64,000 nucleotides of DNA, from positions 19,902,001-19,966,000 of the forward strand of contig CM060732.1 of NCBI GenBank assembly GCA_030704615.1, written 5' to 3'. This document shows positions 23,501-34,548 of this stretch, piece after piece. This DNA comes from Takakia lepidozioides (Eukaryota; Streptophyta; Takakiopsida; Takakiales; Takakiaceae). The position numbers and the translations under genes were made by a program. The notes beneath the pieces were generated by a model, which saw nothing but the letters and a program-made list of their open reading frames with translations, did not search any database and was not told where the DNA came from. Numbering within the stretch: the stretch's first letter is position 1; every line of letters starts with the position of its first letter.

Positions 23501-24246
23501 AACATACCAGGTACTGATGGACGTACACTACCTGGGCCACAGGCAGAGACGGCTAAGTACGCGGTACTTAGCCAATGGCGGGACAAGGGTACATTACCAC
23601 GAGAGCAATAGTGAGTAGTGTAGTAACCGTGAGCCGTGAACCACGATATTACACGGCCACGTTAGCATCGGCTTTAACCAATAGAGAGAGTAGTGGACCG
23701 TTTACCACTATGGCTCACGACCACTGCAACGAGTCACTTTTTAGCAAACCTTTTAGGTTGCGTAGGCAGTTAGGCAAACGGTCATTAACGACCGCAGACT
23801 GTAACGGCTCTTTTGAGCATAGTATAAAAAGACTGCACGCAACTTAGAAGGCGCGATATGAGTATCAGTGATCAATGTGTATTCAGTGTATACTTCAGTG
23901 ATGATATGACGGACTTTGAAGTAAAGCCATGTTATTCGAAGTATCTCTGTGTAGAGTGAACGTGAGATGGAGAGAATGTGTATTATGCGAGAACGTGAGA
24001 TAGTGAGAATATGTATCATTTCAAGATAGTTCTTGTTTGCCTTGACTACCAATTGCTTTACAACTTCAGTCTTTTCGATTAAGATCTTTCATGCCAAAGA
24101 GACTGTAAGTTGAGCTCAATCAATAGGATTAAGCAGCCTGCACGTTTCTGAAAGCATACTGTTGGACAACCTCTGTTGCATGTCTTAGGAAATGGGCAGT
24201 AGTGCTAATATCCTGTTTTGTCTAAATCATAAACCAGCGGTTAACA
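23500..24246 (+). mobile_element. 5' LTR region of a Ty3/gypsy retrotransposon
   Basis: The right edge is well placed: ...GGTTAACA ends at 24246 and is followed by a primer-binding-site-like TTTGGCGACCATACTGGGGA. A TATA box (TATAAAA) is at 23823-23829. A perfect 10-bp-arm hairpin GGCTAAGTAC gcg GTACTTAGCC sits at 23551-23573 in the presumed U3. The left edge is not determined, because no matching 3' LTR is found downstream. Confidence 0.55.
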
Positions 24247-24247
24247 T

Positions 24248-24607
24248 TTGGCGACCATACTGGGGACTAACGGTATGTTGAGTTCAAGAGTACTCAAAGA
24301 AGGATGGTTACTCAGTGATTTCTTGAAATCACGACAGAACGAGTCAACGGAAGCAAAGGAATGGAAAACATTCCTAGAAAAATTTCATGGCTTACCAAGA
24401 GCAATACAACAGAAGATCTTTCTTTCAGTCGCGAAAGAAGATGACAAATGGGGATTGAAGGGAGGAGTGATCAGTATTACACGAGCACCTTGGGAATGTA
24501 GGATTAGAAGTGAAGAGTGGTTGTTTCGTCTAGCTTTATTGATTACTCTAATCCCAATCAGAAAAGTTTGCTACACTAGTTATATGAAAGATTTGAGAAC
24601 ATTTTGA
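24248..24607 (+). CDS. Leader ORF of the Ty3 element, function not recognised
   Basis: 119-codon ORF beginning within the PBS region. The product (AIQQKIFLSVAKEDDKWGL near the middle) is not a family I recognise. Its location immediately after the PBS and before Gag suggests an N-terminal Gag extension or leader peptide; it is separated from Gag by the CACTA insertion, and the intervening frame is closed. Confidence 0.3.
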   Translation: MATILGTNGMLSSRVLKEGWLLSDFLKSRQNESTEAKEWKTFLEKFHGLPRAIQQKIFLSVAKEDDKWGLKGGVISITRAPWECRIRSEEWLFRLALLITLIPIRKVCYTSYMKDLRTF

Positions 24608-24678
24608 GTGAAGAAGGTCAAAGAAGTGAAACCACTTCTCCAGAAATGATAACCAGAACTGCACTCAAAGCTTTTAAA

Positions 24679-26900
24679 CACTACAAGAGATGAGCGTTTT
24701 TAGGACTACGGATTTGGCGGAGTCATAAAAACGGCACTAGGTATACGACTACAGAGCGCTGAAATGCGTTGCAGTCATAGTTTTATCACTTTATAGTAAT
24801 GGATATCACTACATGACTCCGGAAAATTAGGGAGCATTGGTCAAACATTGTTGACCATGATGACAAGGATGGTTTTATGACTAGTGTGATATGTTTGACT
24901 AGACGTGGACGACGTTTCATGGAATCTTGTGACTCCACGACTGAAGATGGTTTTACAGCTCTATTTATACAACTACATCCCTATACGTGTCATTTTGAAA
25001 GCACATACATGAATGTATTCATCCATTGGATGAGTTTATCCATCGATGACATGGCATGTAAACTTATGAGTCCCTTACTGCAAATTGTTTCATAACTCTA
25101 TATATATGACTACATCACTACACATGTCATTTAAAAAGCATATACATTAATGAATTCATTCAATGGATGGGTTCACCCATCCGCCTATACGGTGTGTCGA
25201 TTTGATATCTGTTCAATAAATTGGACCTGGATGGACGTGGCTTAACAAGGATCGCAAGATATATGAGATTAAAATGCGTGGTTGTACAAGGTTAGATCAT
25301 GTGATGGAAATTATTTTGAATCGTTAGATTTTACAGGATCTAACGGTCTAGATTGTTTAAGATCTAATGGTTTAAGATTACACCGCCGAACTTTACACCG
25401 GGCTGGGACTTAGGCTTTTTTGTCTCCTGCGTTTCACCATCTATTTGATGTTGTGTCATGGAACGCGATGATCGTAGGATATGTAGGGGCGTGGGATGGA
25501 GGCTTTGCAGACCTTCCTACTCTTGAGCAAATGATGCAAGAAGGAGAATGCCCATTTTTCATCCTGGTCTGATACCATCCATACCAGATGGTGGATGAAA
25601 TCGCGGGTGGTTTTCCTTTAAGTGTCTCTCTGCCCTAGACACAGCACGATATCGTGCGTGTTTTTTTTCTCTGGAAGAGGGCGATGGCGGACGAATGCTC
25701 GATGACGGCTGAATGCCCAAGCAGCAAGATCCGAACGGGTGTGTTCTTGTTTTTTGAACGCGCGATGACGGCAGACACTTTCATCTCCCGCGATGGCAAA
25801 TAACATACTGTTATGTTTGCCTACGTTTTTTCCTCATTGATGAAGCAGCGGCGGTTATGGAGGTGGGGAAGCGGCCTGTATTACAAGATACAACCTGTCC
25901 TCAACTCTCCTCCCGTTGCATTATGTTGTGCTCGTTCAAATTCAGATGATGAACACTGCAACGTCCTACTCCACAAAAGATTGAGGTTCTTTGTGGTGTC
26001 ACATCCATGCTTTCTTCTGCTGGTTTTGTGATCTTTGCATGCTTTATGGCTCATACCTGACATGGATAGCAATTGTGAAATCCTGTAATTCACCTCGCGC
26101 ATCCTCACTAACGCACAAAACATTTTTTGTGTTTGTTTTTGGGACGGGCGCAGGTGAGGGATTTCACTTGGCATCAACTCTTTGGCTTGCAGATGATCTG
26201 GTTACTGCAGGAGGGATAAGATATGCTACAAGCTGCCGTTGTTGCAATTTTCTGCTTCAAAGCTGCTTCAAGGGGGATATGCCTTAAACATTTACTTTGA
26301 TTTCTGGTTCTTGGTAACCAAATCTGTTAAGTCAGGGAAGTAAATGGGCTGGGCCTCCTAGAAATCAGACCTTATTGTGAAGGTTCGGGCTGGTTGTGAT
26401 GACAAGGGTTTGGTGATGCAAGTGTGACATTGGATGCATTTTTCCAGACCTGTTTTCTGGCCTTTTGGAGAGTCAGACAGTGCTGTTTATGCCTCACCAG
26501 TTTAGAATGTATTAAATAAGGCATTGGGTAAGCCTTTTTAAGAACACATACATTCTTTCAGGCTCCCCCATGGAGATTATAACCTGATTACAGACTGGTA
26601 TTTTTGAGGATCTCTCTAAAACTTGGCAGAGTGACTGGATAAGGCCCTGGGATACATACCATAGCCCTGCATCTACTTATGGAAGTACAATCAGTTCAGC
26701 TTGTGCTTTTAGGAACATACAAGTCCTTTAAAGCTGTAATAGGGAATTGTTTTCATCAAAGCTCTCACTCTTAGGCCTGCTGGAATGGTTTTCTCAAAGA
26801 CCTGTTGAGCTTACAACATACTTGTTTAAGCTATTTGAACCCAAGAATTACCAAGCCAGTATTTTTAAAGGGCTTTTTTTATTACGAACTGTATTCTTAA
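24679..26900. other. Left interior of the CACTA element
   Basis: Apart from subterminal AGTCAT-type repeats up to about 25100, I see no complete gene. The block from about 26450 to 26900 reads like decayed LINE coding sequence, but the frames are too broken to assign confidently. Confidence 0.3.
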
Positions 26901-26934
26901 GCTCCCCCCAGAGATTGGGAATGTGACATGGTAA

Positions 26935-26937
<3 letters not shown>

Positions 26938-26997
<60 letters not shown>
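26938..26997. repeat. (CT)n microsatellite
   Basis: Almost uninterrupted CT dinucleotide run of about 58 bases. It creates a false Glu-Arg repeat ORF on the minus strand. Confidence 0.98.
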
Positions 26998-26999
<2 letters not shown>

Positions 27000-27065
27000 C
27001 TCTGATGCCCTCACACTGTCCAGTGGAAATACAGTTAGGCATTAAACCTCCCTAAACTTGTTTCG

Positions 27066-27200
27066 AATATGTGACATGGGCAAGGACCTTAAGGACTATC
27101 TCAATGGCCTACCTGCCCTCGTCACTAGACTGAAATTTAAACTCGGGGTGGGACAACTACAAGTGCATCCACGAGCTACCACACTTAACATACATGTTGA
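27066..27200 (+). pseudogene. LINE fragment within the CACTA element
   Basis: The stretch ACTAGACTGAAATTTAAACTC and its surroundings match the LINE sequence at 57540-57620 (both encode a K-D/E-x-L-x-G-L-P...TRLKFKL pattern). Only this short homologous block is present. Confidence 0.6.
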
Positions 27201-27589
27201 CAAGGGTGTTGTGTAGAAAAGCATTTAATGCCTTCAATCCACTTAATATAATGTGAGCATATGCACCTGATTTTCAGTTTGCAGGCCTTTCAGCTTGATG
27301 CTCTTATGCTTGAGACAGGGGACTTAGGTATCTGAATATGCTGAAATTATGCCTAGCTGGTTGAAGTTTGTAGAGCCTCTTTCAGTTGCAGGATGGGGAA
27401 GGCAGGGGAAAAATAGAATACTGTTCAGTATGACTCTTGGAGCCATTCCAGCTTAAAATGTGATGATGTCTCCATTGGGGCATGGACCTCTTGGTCGTTT
27501 ACAAGGGACTTGGTAGGGTCAGCATGATCATAGGAGTGTATGAAGGCTGGCAGCCCTGGAATTTTATAACCAGATGTCATTCTGAACAT

Positions 27590-27958
27590 CCCCTAATTCT
27601 GGACATATATGCCAATGCCAAGGGAGTGTTCAACACTATGGCTAAACGAGATGTGGTGTCGTGGAGTGTGATGCTTGCAAGGTATGCACAGCAGGGGTGC
27701 GGGATGGAGGCTTTAGATACCTATGAGCCAATGATGGGGGAAGGGGTGAAGCTCGACCACATCATTTTAGTGTGTGTTTGCAGTGCGTGTGCAAGCCTGG
27801 CAGCCCTGGAAAAGGGCAAAGAGGTGCATGGTTGCATCACCAAAGCTGGAATTGTACCATATGTGATTCTGAACAATACCTCGTGGACATGTATGCCAAA
27901 TGTGGGAGCATTGAGGTGCGGAGGGAGACTTCAACACTATGGCTGAACGAGATCGTGT
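27590..27958 (+). pseudogene. PPR (pentatricopeptide repeat) gene fragment
   Basis: Encodes RDVVSWSVMLARYAQQG, a SACASLAALEKGKEVHG block and, after a frameshift near 27877, LVDMYAKCGSIEV. These are hallmark sequences of plant PLS-class PPR proteins, which bind organellar RNA. Only about two repeats remain, with a deletion upstream (DIYANAKGVF, where a PPR would read DMYAKCG...ARxVF). No start, targeting peptide or C-terminal E/DYW domain is present. It is carried in the CACTA element, so it is a captured fragment rather than a working gene. Confidence 0.8.
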
Positions 27959-27964
27959 GATAAG

Positions 27965-28865
27965 TTGAGTTGGTTGTTTCCTAGAACAAATATAGGTTGT
28001 CATTGTCAGCTGCTAGCAGCAAGGTAAGGATTTATGCATGATTTGTGCAAAGGCATGGATAGGTGAAAGAGCAGGGATAGAGTGTGGGTCCAGATTCATG
28101 TAAGAGGGCCAGATTTCAAGCTCCAGATTACCTATGATTCCATGTGTCGAAGGATAGCTACAAGAAACCTGCATGGGTAGATGGTCAACTGGAATTTGCC
28201 GTAGCAGCGGCACAATTGATAAATCAGGCACTGGTAACGAAGACACCTTCTTCAATAGCACAGCGGCTACAAGTGGGTAGATGGTCTACTAGAAACAGCG
28301 GCAGCAGCACAATTGATAGAACAAGACACTACTAATGAAGGTACCTTCTTCAACATATTCCACCCTGTTTTCCCCTGCTATCAGAGTCGTCCCTATATTT
28401 TCATGTTGAATTTTGCAAGTTAGCTCCGCGTTGGTGGATCTCTGGTGGTTTTGGAATGATTTTGACATGTTATTGCCAATGTGGTCGACAGGAAAGTATT
28501 GAAAAAATAGATAACAGAGACGAGGAGAAGCTCTGTTCCAAAGAATACGTTTCCAACCCCAGTCAATGGTGGAACAATCGAGGCAAAAAAATGAATGCTT
28601 GTTGGAAGTAGATGCAAGTTAGCGAGTATGGTAAGTAGGGTTGGGGTGTTTGCTGGAACAATTCTAGGCTGTCATTGTCAGCTGCTAGGAGCAAGGCAAT
28701 GATATATACATGATTTGTGCAGAGGCATGGATAGCTGAAGGAGCAGGGATAGAGTGCATGGGTCCAGATTCATCCAAGAGGGCCGGATTTCAATCTCCAG
28801 ATTACATATGATTCCTTGTGGAAGGATAGCTACAAGAAACCTGCATGGATAGATGATCAATTGGT
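27965..28865. repeat. Duplicated ~200-bp block inside the CACTA element
   Basis: 27965-28190 and 28635-28862 are similar direct copies, sharing GTCATTGTCAGCTGCTAG, GATTTGTGCA, GAGCAGGGATAGAGTG and GCTACAAGAAACCTGCATGG, about 665 bp apart. Confidence 0.75.
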
Positions 28866-29814
28866 TGGTCTTGAGCTGAAGAGCACGACCCTTGCAGGGA
28901 TGTCTCTCCATCTGTAGATCTTTTAGGAAGTGGAAAGCTAGGGCCCAGCTTTCTTATGACATTGTTAGCTGATTTTCAATTCTTCTCCTTAGCTCGGTGC
29001 CTTTCTGTTTCCAAGTTATGGCAGTAGTTTCTGGCTGCAGTCTCTTTTCCTGCTAGACTCTTTAGCTCTATGCAGACCCCCTTCTTTGCTTGCCTTCCTT
29101 CTTACTACTCTTTCTTGTCTTGGTACGCGAAGCTGTGTCTTCCTCTTTCAGCCTCTATGGCACTCTATCCAGAGGTTATTTTTCCTCTTTGTATCCAAGG
29201 ACATTTTATGTCCATTACCTATAAAGTTCTAGAGGCCACTGTCCCCCACTGTCCCTCTTTGTTAACAAAAATAATAATAATAAAAAAAAGACAACAATGG
29301 CTTCCATTCTATTTTCCTAGAAACCTAATGAGATTTAAATCAGTTAATAATCTAAATATTATAATTGTATGATTTAATTTATTAAATTAAAATATTATTA
29401 AAAAACCTCTTTAGTCATGAAGTTATATACTCATGACTACATCATGGCAACGTGGCATTATATGATACGATATTCTTTCCCACGTGTGGGTCATATATGT
29501 TGTCCATGTGGACACGTGTCACATCCGGAGTGCTACATATGTCTCTCTGACGCCTCTCCAATGGAGTTATACTTTGTAGACATGTAGTCATATAGTTAGT
29601 CATATATAAATCATATAGTTGTGACTACATCCTTTCTACAGCATGACTCCAGGTGCCACGCACGCAGTCACGGCTATGACTTGCAAAACGCAGTCCTAAA
29701 GACTAGTTGCTATGACAGGGCTTTTTTCACTACAGAGTGATATAGTCATGAACGCATATAGGACTGAAAAAATAGTCATATGTGCAGTCATAAAAACGCT
29801 CATCTGTTGTAGTG
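28866..29814. other. Right interior and subterminal region of the CACTA element
   Basis: AT-rich with no coding region; AGTCATA / TATGACT subterminal motifs become dense from about 29400 to the right TIR. Confidence 0.5.
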
Positions 29815-29957
29815 AAAGATTCATTAAGCTTAGTAGGGACAGCAGCTGGAAAATGACTATCATTGGGACAAGGACCTCCTAGCTTTGAATCACTGTTTGG
29901 AAGACAAACACCAACACCACTCCAGCCAGCAGCAGCGGGACCATCCCAATTGCACCA

Positions 29958-30665
29958 ATGGCTTTAGCAGCAAGCAAAACCAGACCACCATTTCCTTTAT
30001 ATGATGGGAAATCTGATCCAGATATCCATCTTAATCAATTTGAAAACATGTGCACCATTTACAATGAAGCAACAGACCAAGAGAAGATCCGACTATTTCC
30101 TTGTTCAATGGCCTGGAAAGGCATTGAATGGTTGGCAACCTTCCCAGCCAATCACTTTGCGAATTGGGCGGATATGAGAGCCGCGTTTCAAGAAAGATAT
30201 AGATCCAACAAATCCACGTCTGAAATTTTCACAGGATTACAAAACCTGAGACAGAAAAAGAAAGAATTGGTAGTCGACTACCTGGAGAGAATGAAGACTC
30301 TGATCAGGAAGCTACCTCAAGCACCAGGGGATGATTTGCAAAAATCATGGTTCATCAATGGTCTTCGTCCTGAATACGTAACCATGGTTACAATCATGCC
30401 TAACAACACTTTGGCTGAAGCAGTAGGGACTACAGAGAAGTTGGAATTGGGATTTCATCAGAGGAGAAGCAAAGATTCGAAGGATCCCTTGGAAGAAGAA
30501 GACTCCGATGATGAAGAAAAGCCCAAGCAAAAGAAGAAAGAAGTGATTGACAAAACCACTTTGGATCAGAAGATAGCAGAGGCTATCAAGATGAAGGGCC
30601 ACGAAAGGCAACATGGTGTCACAAATGCGGGACTGCAGGACACCTGGCAATGGAATGTCATATGA
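29958..30665 (+). CDS. gag: Gag (capsid region) of the Ty3 element
   Basis: 235-codon frame with a retrotrans_gag-type capsid: YDGKSDPDIHLNQF near the N-terminus, GIEWLATFP, WADMRAAFQERY, LRQKKKELVVDYLERMKTL and SWFINGLRPEY, in the usual order. Gag forms the particle that packages the RNA. The C-terminus is acidic and Lys-rich. The natural zinc knuckle follows in another frame: the last about 20 residues here are out of phase, and the knuckle WCHKCGTAGHLAMEC is read in the frame of the next ORF. This is either a recent frameshift or a Gag-Pol frameshift site; one copy cannot distinguish them. Confidence 0.85.
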   Translation: MALAASKTRPPFPLYDGKSDPDIHLNQFENMCTIYNEATDQEKIRLFPCSMAWKGIEWLATFPANHFANWADMRAAFQERYRSNKSTSEIFTGLQNLRQKKKELVVDYLERMKTLIRKLPQAPGDDLQKSWFINGLRPEYVTMVTIMPNNTLAEAVGTTEKLELGFHQRRSKDSKDPLEEEDSDDEEKPKQKKKEVIDKTTLDQKIAEAIKMKGHERQHGVTNAGLQDTWQWNVI

Positions 30666-32305
30666 AGGACAAATACTGTGATATTTGTCATATGAACAAT
30701 CATAATACCAGCCATTGTATTTACAACCAACGGGCCAAGAAGACTGGGTACACACGAGAGGTGGGGGTACACCAAGTTCAAATCCAACGGGGAGGATCGG
30801 ATGAACCAAAACGATACAATATGGGTAATCGTTATCAAAAGCCACGAGATGAATATCCACCAAGGGATAGGGAACATCAACCCAAAAACAAAGAAAGCAC
30901 GAGATGCCACTATTGCAAGAAAGAAGGGCACTGGAAACATGAATGCCAGTTGCGAATCAAGCATGAGGCAGAAGTGGGAAATATGGAAGCCGGACCAAGT
31001 GTAGCCGTAAGTGTGGTAACCCCTGTAGTGGATACCCTTGCGGTAACCCGAACTCAGGCCAAGAAACAGAAACCTCCACATAAGGAGATTGAAGAAGAAC
31101 GGAAACTATATCCAGAAAGTGCAGCATGGCAGGAGGAAAAGAGCTTACACCAGGAGGTAAGTAAAGCCATAGCTCAAATGCAAGAGGGGACTCATATACC
31201 TTCTGGAGAGCCAACTCCAGATAAGCAAATCAGACCAACGATGAAGACCACGAATACAACCACGGAAACAGAATTGGCCAAAGTAATCTGCCAGACCAAG
31301 ACCCAAATTACCATTGGACAATTATTAAAAATTGCTCCACACTGCAAGAAAACTTTGTTCCGGGCAATCGAGGCATTGACCCCCACACCAAAACAAAAAC
31401 CAACACCAGAAGTTTACACGATTAAACCCACAACTATACGACAAACTCCCGATTACGACGAAGCAATACCTGTAATACAAGTACGTATTGGACGGAAGAT
31501 GGTAACGGATGTACTCATCGATGGAGGATCCGGAGTGAATATCATGACAGAAAAGATGAAGAAGTCACTAGGATTGGGGCACATGGAACCCGCTCCATTC
31601 ACAGTACGAATGGCTGATCAACGAAAAGTGCGGCCATTGGGGATCATCAGACGACTTGCAATGGAAGTAGCAGGACTGGTATACGAAGTATCAGTAACCA
31701 TTCTCAGAATGGAGGATGTGGCAGAAGGATATTTGCTACTACTTGGCCGACCATGGTTAACACAAGCCCAATCACACCAAGATTGGGAAAGTCAGACTCT
31801 CACAATAAAAAAGGGAGCAGAACAAGTCAACATCACTACCAAGCAACGAGGTGCTATTCCACGAGAGAAACGACCTTGCATAGTGGAAGAGTATGATTGG
31901 TCCTGTGGACTGTCCGATGAAGAAGAAGCCACAATATACGCAGCACATCCACAATTGGAACCTATTGGGCAACTGGAGGTCAAGCATACCACAACAGTAG
32001 GATGTCACATGGTGAACACCCAAGGAGAACCAAATACTTTGAGAACAGAAGATTCAGAGGAAGAAGCGATGGACACACCTCAACACCCTGCCCGTTTCTA
32101 TCAAGAAAGGGAAGAAGACATTCAAATCAGTGAAGTACCTGCCACAATTGCAACCATCGGACAAGAAATTGCAGGATGGACAGTAACGGAAGAAACTCAA
32201 TTGATTCAAGTGAATCTGGGAACAGTGGAAGAACCACAAATAATACGAGTAAGTGCAGGTCTTGAAGAAACATTTCTACAAGAAGCTACTGCATTATTCA
32301 CTTAA
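30608..32305 (+). CDS. pol: Zinc knuckles and aspartic protease of the Ty3 element
   Basis: Frame containing three CCHC knuckles: CHKCGTAGHLAMEC (in frame just before the ATG at 30650), CDICHMNNHNTSHC and CHYCKKEGHWKHEC. A linker follows, then a retropepsin domain with the active site VLIDGGSGVNIMTE near 31510-31550 and the LLLLGRPWL flap-end motif near 31735. The Asp in L-I-D-G-G is present, so the protease site is intact. A stop at 32303-32305 separates it from reverse transcriptase, whose frame resumes soon after. The protease would cleave the Gag-Pol polyprotein. Confidence 0.85.
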   Translation, partial: ATWCHKCGTAGHLAMECHMKDKYCDICHMNNHNTSHCIYNQRAKKTGYTREVGVHQVQIQRGGSDEPKRYNMGNRYQKPRDEYPPRDREHQPKNKESTRCHYCKKEGHWKHECQLRIKHEAEVGNMEAGPSVAVSVVTPVVDTLAVTRTQAKKQKPPHKEIEEERKLYPESAAWQEEKSLHQEVSKAIAQMQEGTHIPSGEPTPDKQIRPTMKTTNTTTETELAKVICQTKTQITIGQLLKIAPHCKKTLFRAIEALTPTPKQKPTPEVYTIKPTTIRQTPDYDEAIPVIQVRIGRKMVTDVLIDGGSGVNIMTEKMKKSLGLGHMEPAPFTVRMADQRKVRPLGIIRRLAMEVAGLVYEVSVTILRMEDVAEGYLLLLGRPWLTQAQSHQDWESQTLTIKKGAEQVNITTKQRGAIPREKRPCIVEEYDWSCGLSDEEEATIYAAHPQLEPIGQLEVKHTTTVGCHMVNTQGEPNTLRTEDSEEEAMDTPQHPARFYQEREEDIQISEVPATIATIGQEIAGWTVTEETQLIQVNLGTVEEPQIIRVSAGLEETFLQEATALFT

Positions 32306-32338
32306 TACAAGGATGCATTTGCCTGGAACTACAAAGAT

Positions 32339-33166
32339 TTGAAGGGTATACCTTCTAATATCTGTCAACACCGAATTGAATTGGAAGTTGACACAAAACC
32401 AATTCGTCAGAACCGTTACAGAATGAACCCCAACTATGCAGCTAAAGTTTGGGAAGAAATCAAGAAGTTACTGGATGCAGGATTCATATACCCAGTAGAG
32501 ACACCACAATGGTTATCGCCCATTGTGATAGTACCCAAGAAAAATGGAAAACTACGAGTGTGTGTGGACTACCGCAAGTTAAACGCAGGAACCAAGAAAG
32601 ACCTTTTTCCACTACCTTTCACTGAAATAGTGTTGGACACAGTGGCTGGACATGAGATGTACTCATTCATGGATGGGTTTAGTGGGTACAACCAGGTACA
32701 GATGGCAGAAGAAGACCGAGAAAAGACCGCATTCATCACTGAATGGGGAGCATATGCTTACAAAGTCATGCCATTTGGACTTTGCAATGCACCAGCCACA
32801 TTTCAACGAGCAGTATCTGAGATATTCAAGAACTATCTCAATGATTTTATGCAGGTATTTTTGGATGATTTCAGTGTCTTCGGACAGAAATCCAAACATT
32901 TGGCACAGTTAAAACTTTGCCTACAAGTCTGCAGAAACAATGGAGTAAGTCTCAACCCGGAAAAATGTACATTCTGTGTGAATTCGGGATTATTATTGGG
33001 ACACATTGTGTGCCAACAGGGAATTCTGGTAGATCCAAAGAAAGTGGAGGTTATCCAGAAAATACCACCACCAGAAAATCCCAAGAAACTCAAGAGATTT
33101 ATGGGACAGACGAGCTATTACAGAAGGTACATGGACAAATATGCTCACAGAGCGGCACCGGTCTAA
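32339..33166 (+). CDS. pol: Reverse transcriptase domain of the Ty3 element
   Basis: Canonical Ty3 RT blocks in order: QWLSPIVIVPKKNGKLRVCV, DYRKLN, FMDGFSGYNQV, TAFITEWGAYAYKVMPFGL, NAPATFQRAV, the catalytic FLDD at about 32855, LLLGHIV and the thumb with LKRFMGQTSYYRRY. All catalytic Asp are present. The stop TAA at 33164 cuts it from RNase H. Confidence 0.92.
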   Translation: MKGIPSNICQHRIELEVDTKPIRQNRYRMNPNYAAKVWEEIKKLLDAGFIYPVETPQWLSPIVIVPKKNGKLRVCVDYRKLNAGTKKDLFPLPFTEIVLDTVAGHEMYSFMDGFSGYNQVQMAEEDREKTAFITEWGAYAYKVMPFGLCNAPATFQRAVSEIFKNYLNDFMQVFLDDFSVFGQKSKHLAQLKLCLQVCRNNGVSLNPEKCTFCVNSGLLLGHIVCQQGILVDPKKVEVIQKIPPPENPKKLKRFMGQTSYYRRYMDKYAHRAAPV

Positions 33167-33169
33167 AGA

Positions 33170-33772
33170 CTACTGAAGCAAGATGCCGAATACCGATGGT
33201 CTCCAGCTTACCAAGAATCATTTGATTCACTAAAAAGGGCACTCACAGCAGCGCCAATTGTGATAAATCCAAGATGGGATTTACCATTTCATGTACACAG
33301 TGATGCATCAGGCATTGCTTTGGGAGCGGTTCTAGCTCAGAATGTGACAGGCACAATAGATTCACCAATCTATTATACAAGCAGGTTACTGACAGCAGCT
33401 GAAAAGAATTATAGCACCACAGAAAGAGAAGCATTGGCAATGATTTATGTTGTTCAAAAATTTTGGCATTATTTATTTGGCAATCGATTTAAGTTTATTG
33501 TGGATCATTAGGCTCTAGTTCATTTAGCAAATCGACCACTAGCTAGTGGCAGGGTTGCTCGATGGTTATTACTTCTTCATGAGTATGACTTTGAAGTTGT
33601 TCATAAACCAGGGAGATTACATGTTACAGCAGATCATCTGTCAAGGATTACTACAGGAGAACCAGCCACGGGGGTAGAGGATCAACTTCCCGATGCATTT
33701 CTGTTTGCTGTTCAACCAGAAGCACCAGATGAAGAGACAGATCCTATAAATGCTCTGGGAATGTTTCAATGA
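33170..33772 (+). pseudogene. pol: RNase H domain of the Ty3 element, with stop codons
   Basis: HVHSDASGIALGAVLAQ, AEKNYSTTEREALAM and HYLFGNRFKFIVDH, then a TAG at 33509-33511 where the frame otherwise continues (ALVHLANRPL, HEYDFEVVHKPGRLH, ADHLSRI). Catalytic Asp and Glu of the RNase H fold are visible. A final stop at 33770-33772 precedes the integrase frame. Confidence 0.85.
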
Positions 33773-33802
33773 GACTATGACCTTCCAGATGCTCTCAAAC
33801 TC

Positions 33803-34548
33803 ATGGACGACACGGATGAAGAAGAGGATTCATCCGATGAAGATGAACCTCTTGATGAAGGACTTATTATTGAAGAAGAGCCAGATCCAGAAGAAGAAGA
33901 TGACAAGGAAAACAAAGAAACAAACAATCAAGAATTGGCCAATATCAGTATTGGAGCTTATACAGTCACCAAAGAAGAATCAAAAGATATTCAGGATCAA
34001 GATCAAGATGATTGGCAATGGCCAATCAAATACTATCTGAACACAGGGAAATTTCCTGAAGATTATACCAAAGATGACAGGAGGAAGCTGTCAATAAAAA
34101 GCATGCCATACACATTAATCAAAGGGATTCTGTACAAAAGAGGAATTGATTCCATAATGAGAAGATGTGTAAACAAAGACCAAGCCAAAACAGTAATGCA
34201 AAAACTACACAAAGGAATTGCAGGAGGACACTTCAGTTCGGACCTGACAGCAAAGAAAATATTACTAGCAGGCTACTGGTGGCCTACTGTATTTGGAGAT
34301 ACCTATGAACACTGTCAACAGTGTGATGTCTGCCAGAGGATGGGACCAGTAGAACGAACAGGGAAGGGGACTCTGCACCCAATACTACCAACAGAACCAT
34401 TTCAGCGTTGGGGGCTAGACTTTGTGGGACCCATTAAACCTCCAGCAAGGTACACACAAAACCAATACATCCTCACAGCCACTGACTACATTACCAAATG
34501 GGTAGAGGCCAAGGCACTAAGAGACAACACTGCCAGATCAACAGCCAA
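33803..34548 (+). pseudogene. pol: Integrase N-terminal part of the Ty3 element, interrupted
   Basis: An acidic linker, then the HHCC zinc domain ([27 protein letters not shown]) and the first catalytic Asp in WGLDFVGPI, then [15 protein letters not shown]. The domain stops at 34548, where a CACTA-type end begins. The second Asp and the Glu of the D,D-E triad are absent from the window, so the insertion was accompanied by a deletion. Confidence 0.85.

Larger units (their letters stand above)
24679..29814. mobile_element. Non-autonomous CACTA (En/Spm) transposon, 5136 bp
   Basis: Left end CACTACAAGAGATGAGCGTT and right end, read inward, CACTACAACAGATGAGCGTT: terminal inverted repeats of about 23 bp with one mismatch, beginning with the diagnostic CACTA. 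It is flanked by AAA at 24676-24678 and 29815-29817, the 3-bp duplication expected for this superfamily. Subterminal sequences at both ends are rich in AGTCATA / TATGACT repeats, typical of CACTA transposase binding regions. No CACTA transposase is recognisable inside. It instead carries a LINE fragment, a PPR gene fragment, a CT microsatellite and a duplicated block, so it looks like a gene-fragment-carrying derivative. It is inserted in the leader of the Ty3 element. Confidence 0.88.

Noticed and set aside
26848-27042. Glu-Arg repeat protein on the minus strand
   Set aside because: Translation of the CT microsatellite.
27482-27946. Functional PPR gene
   Set aside because: Only about two degenerate repeats, a frameshift, no start or targeting region, and it lies inside a CACTA element.
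30566-31081. Hydrophobic minus-strand ORF over the Ty3 zinc-knuckle region
   Set aside because: Shadow of the Gag-Pol coding frame on the opposite strand.
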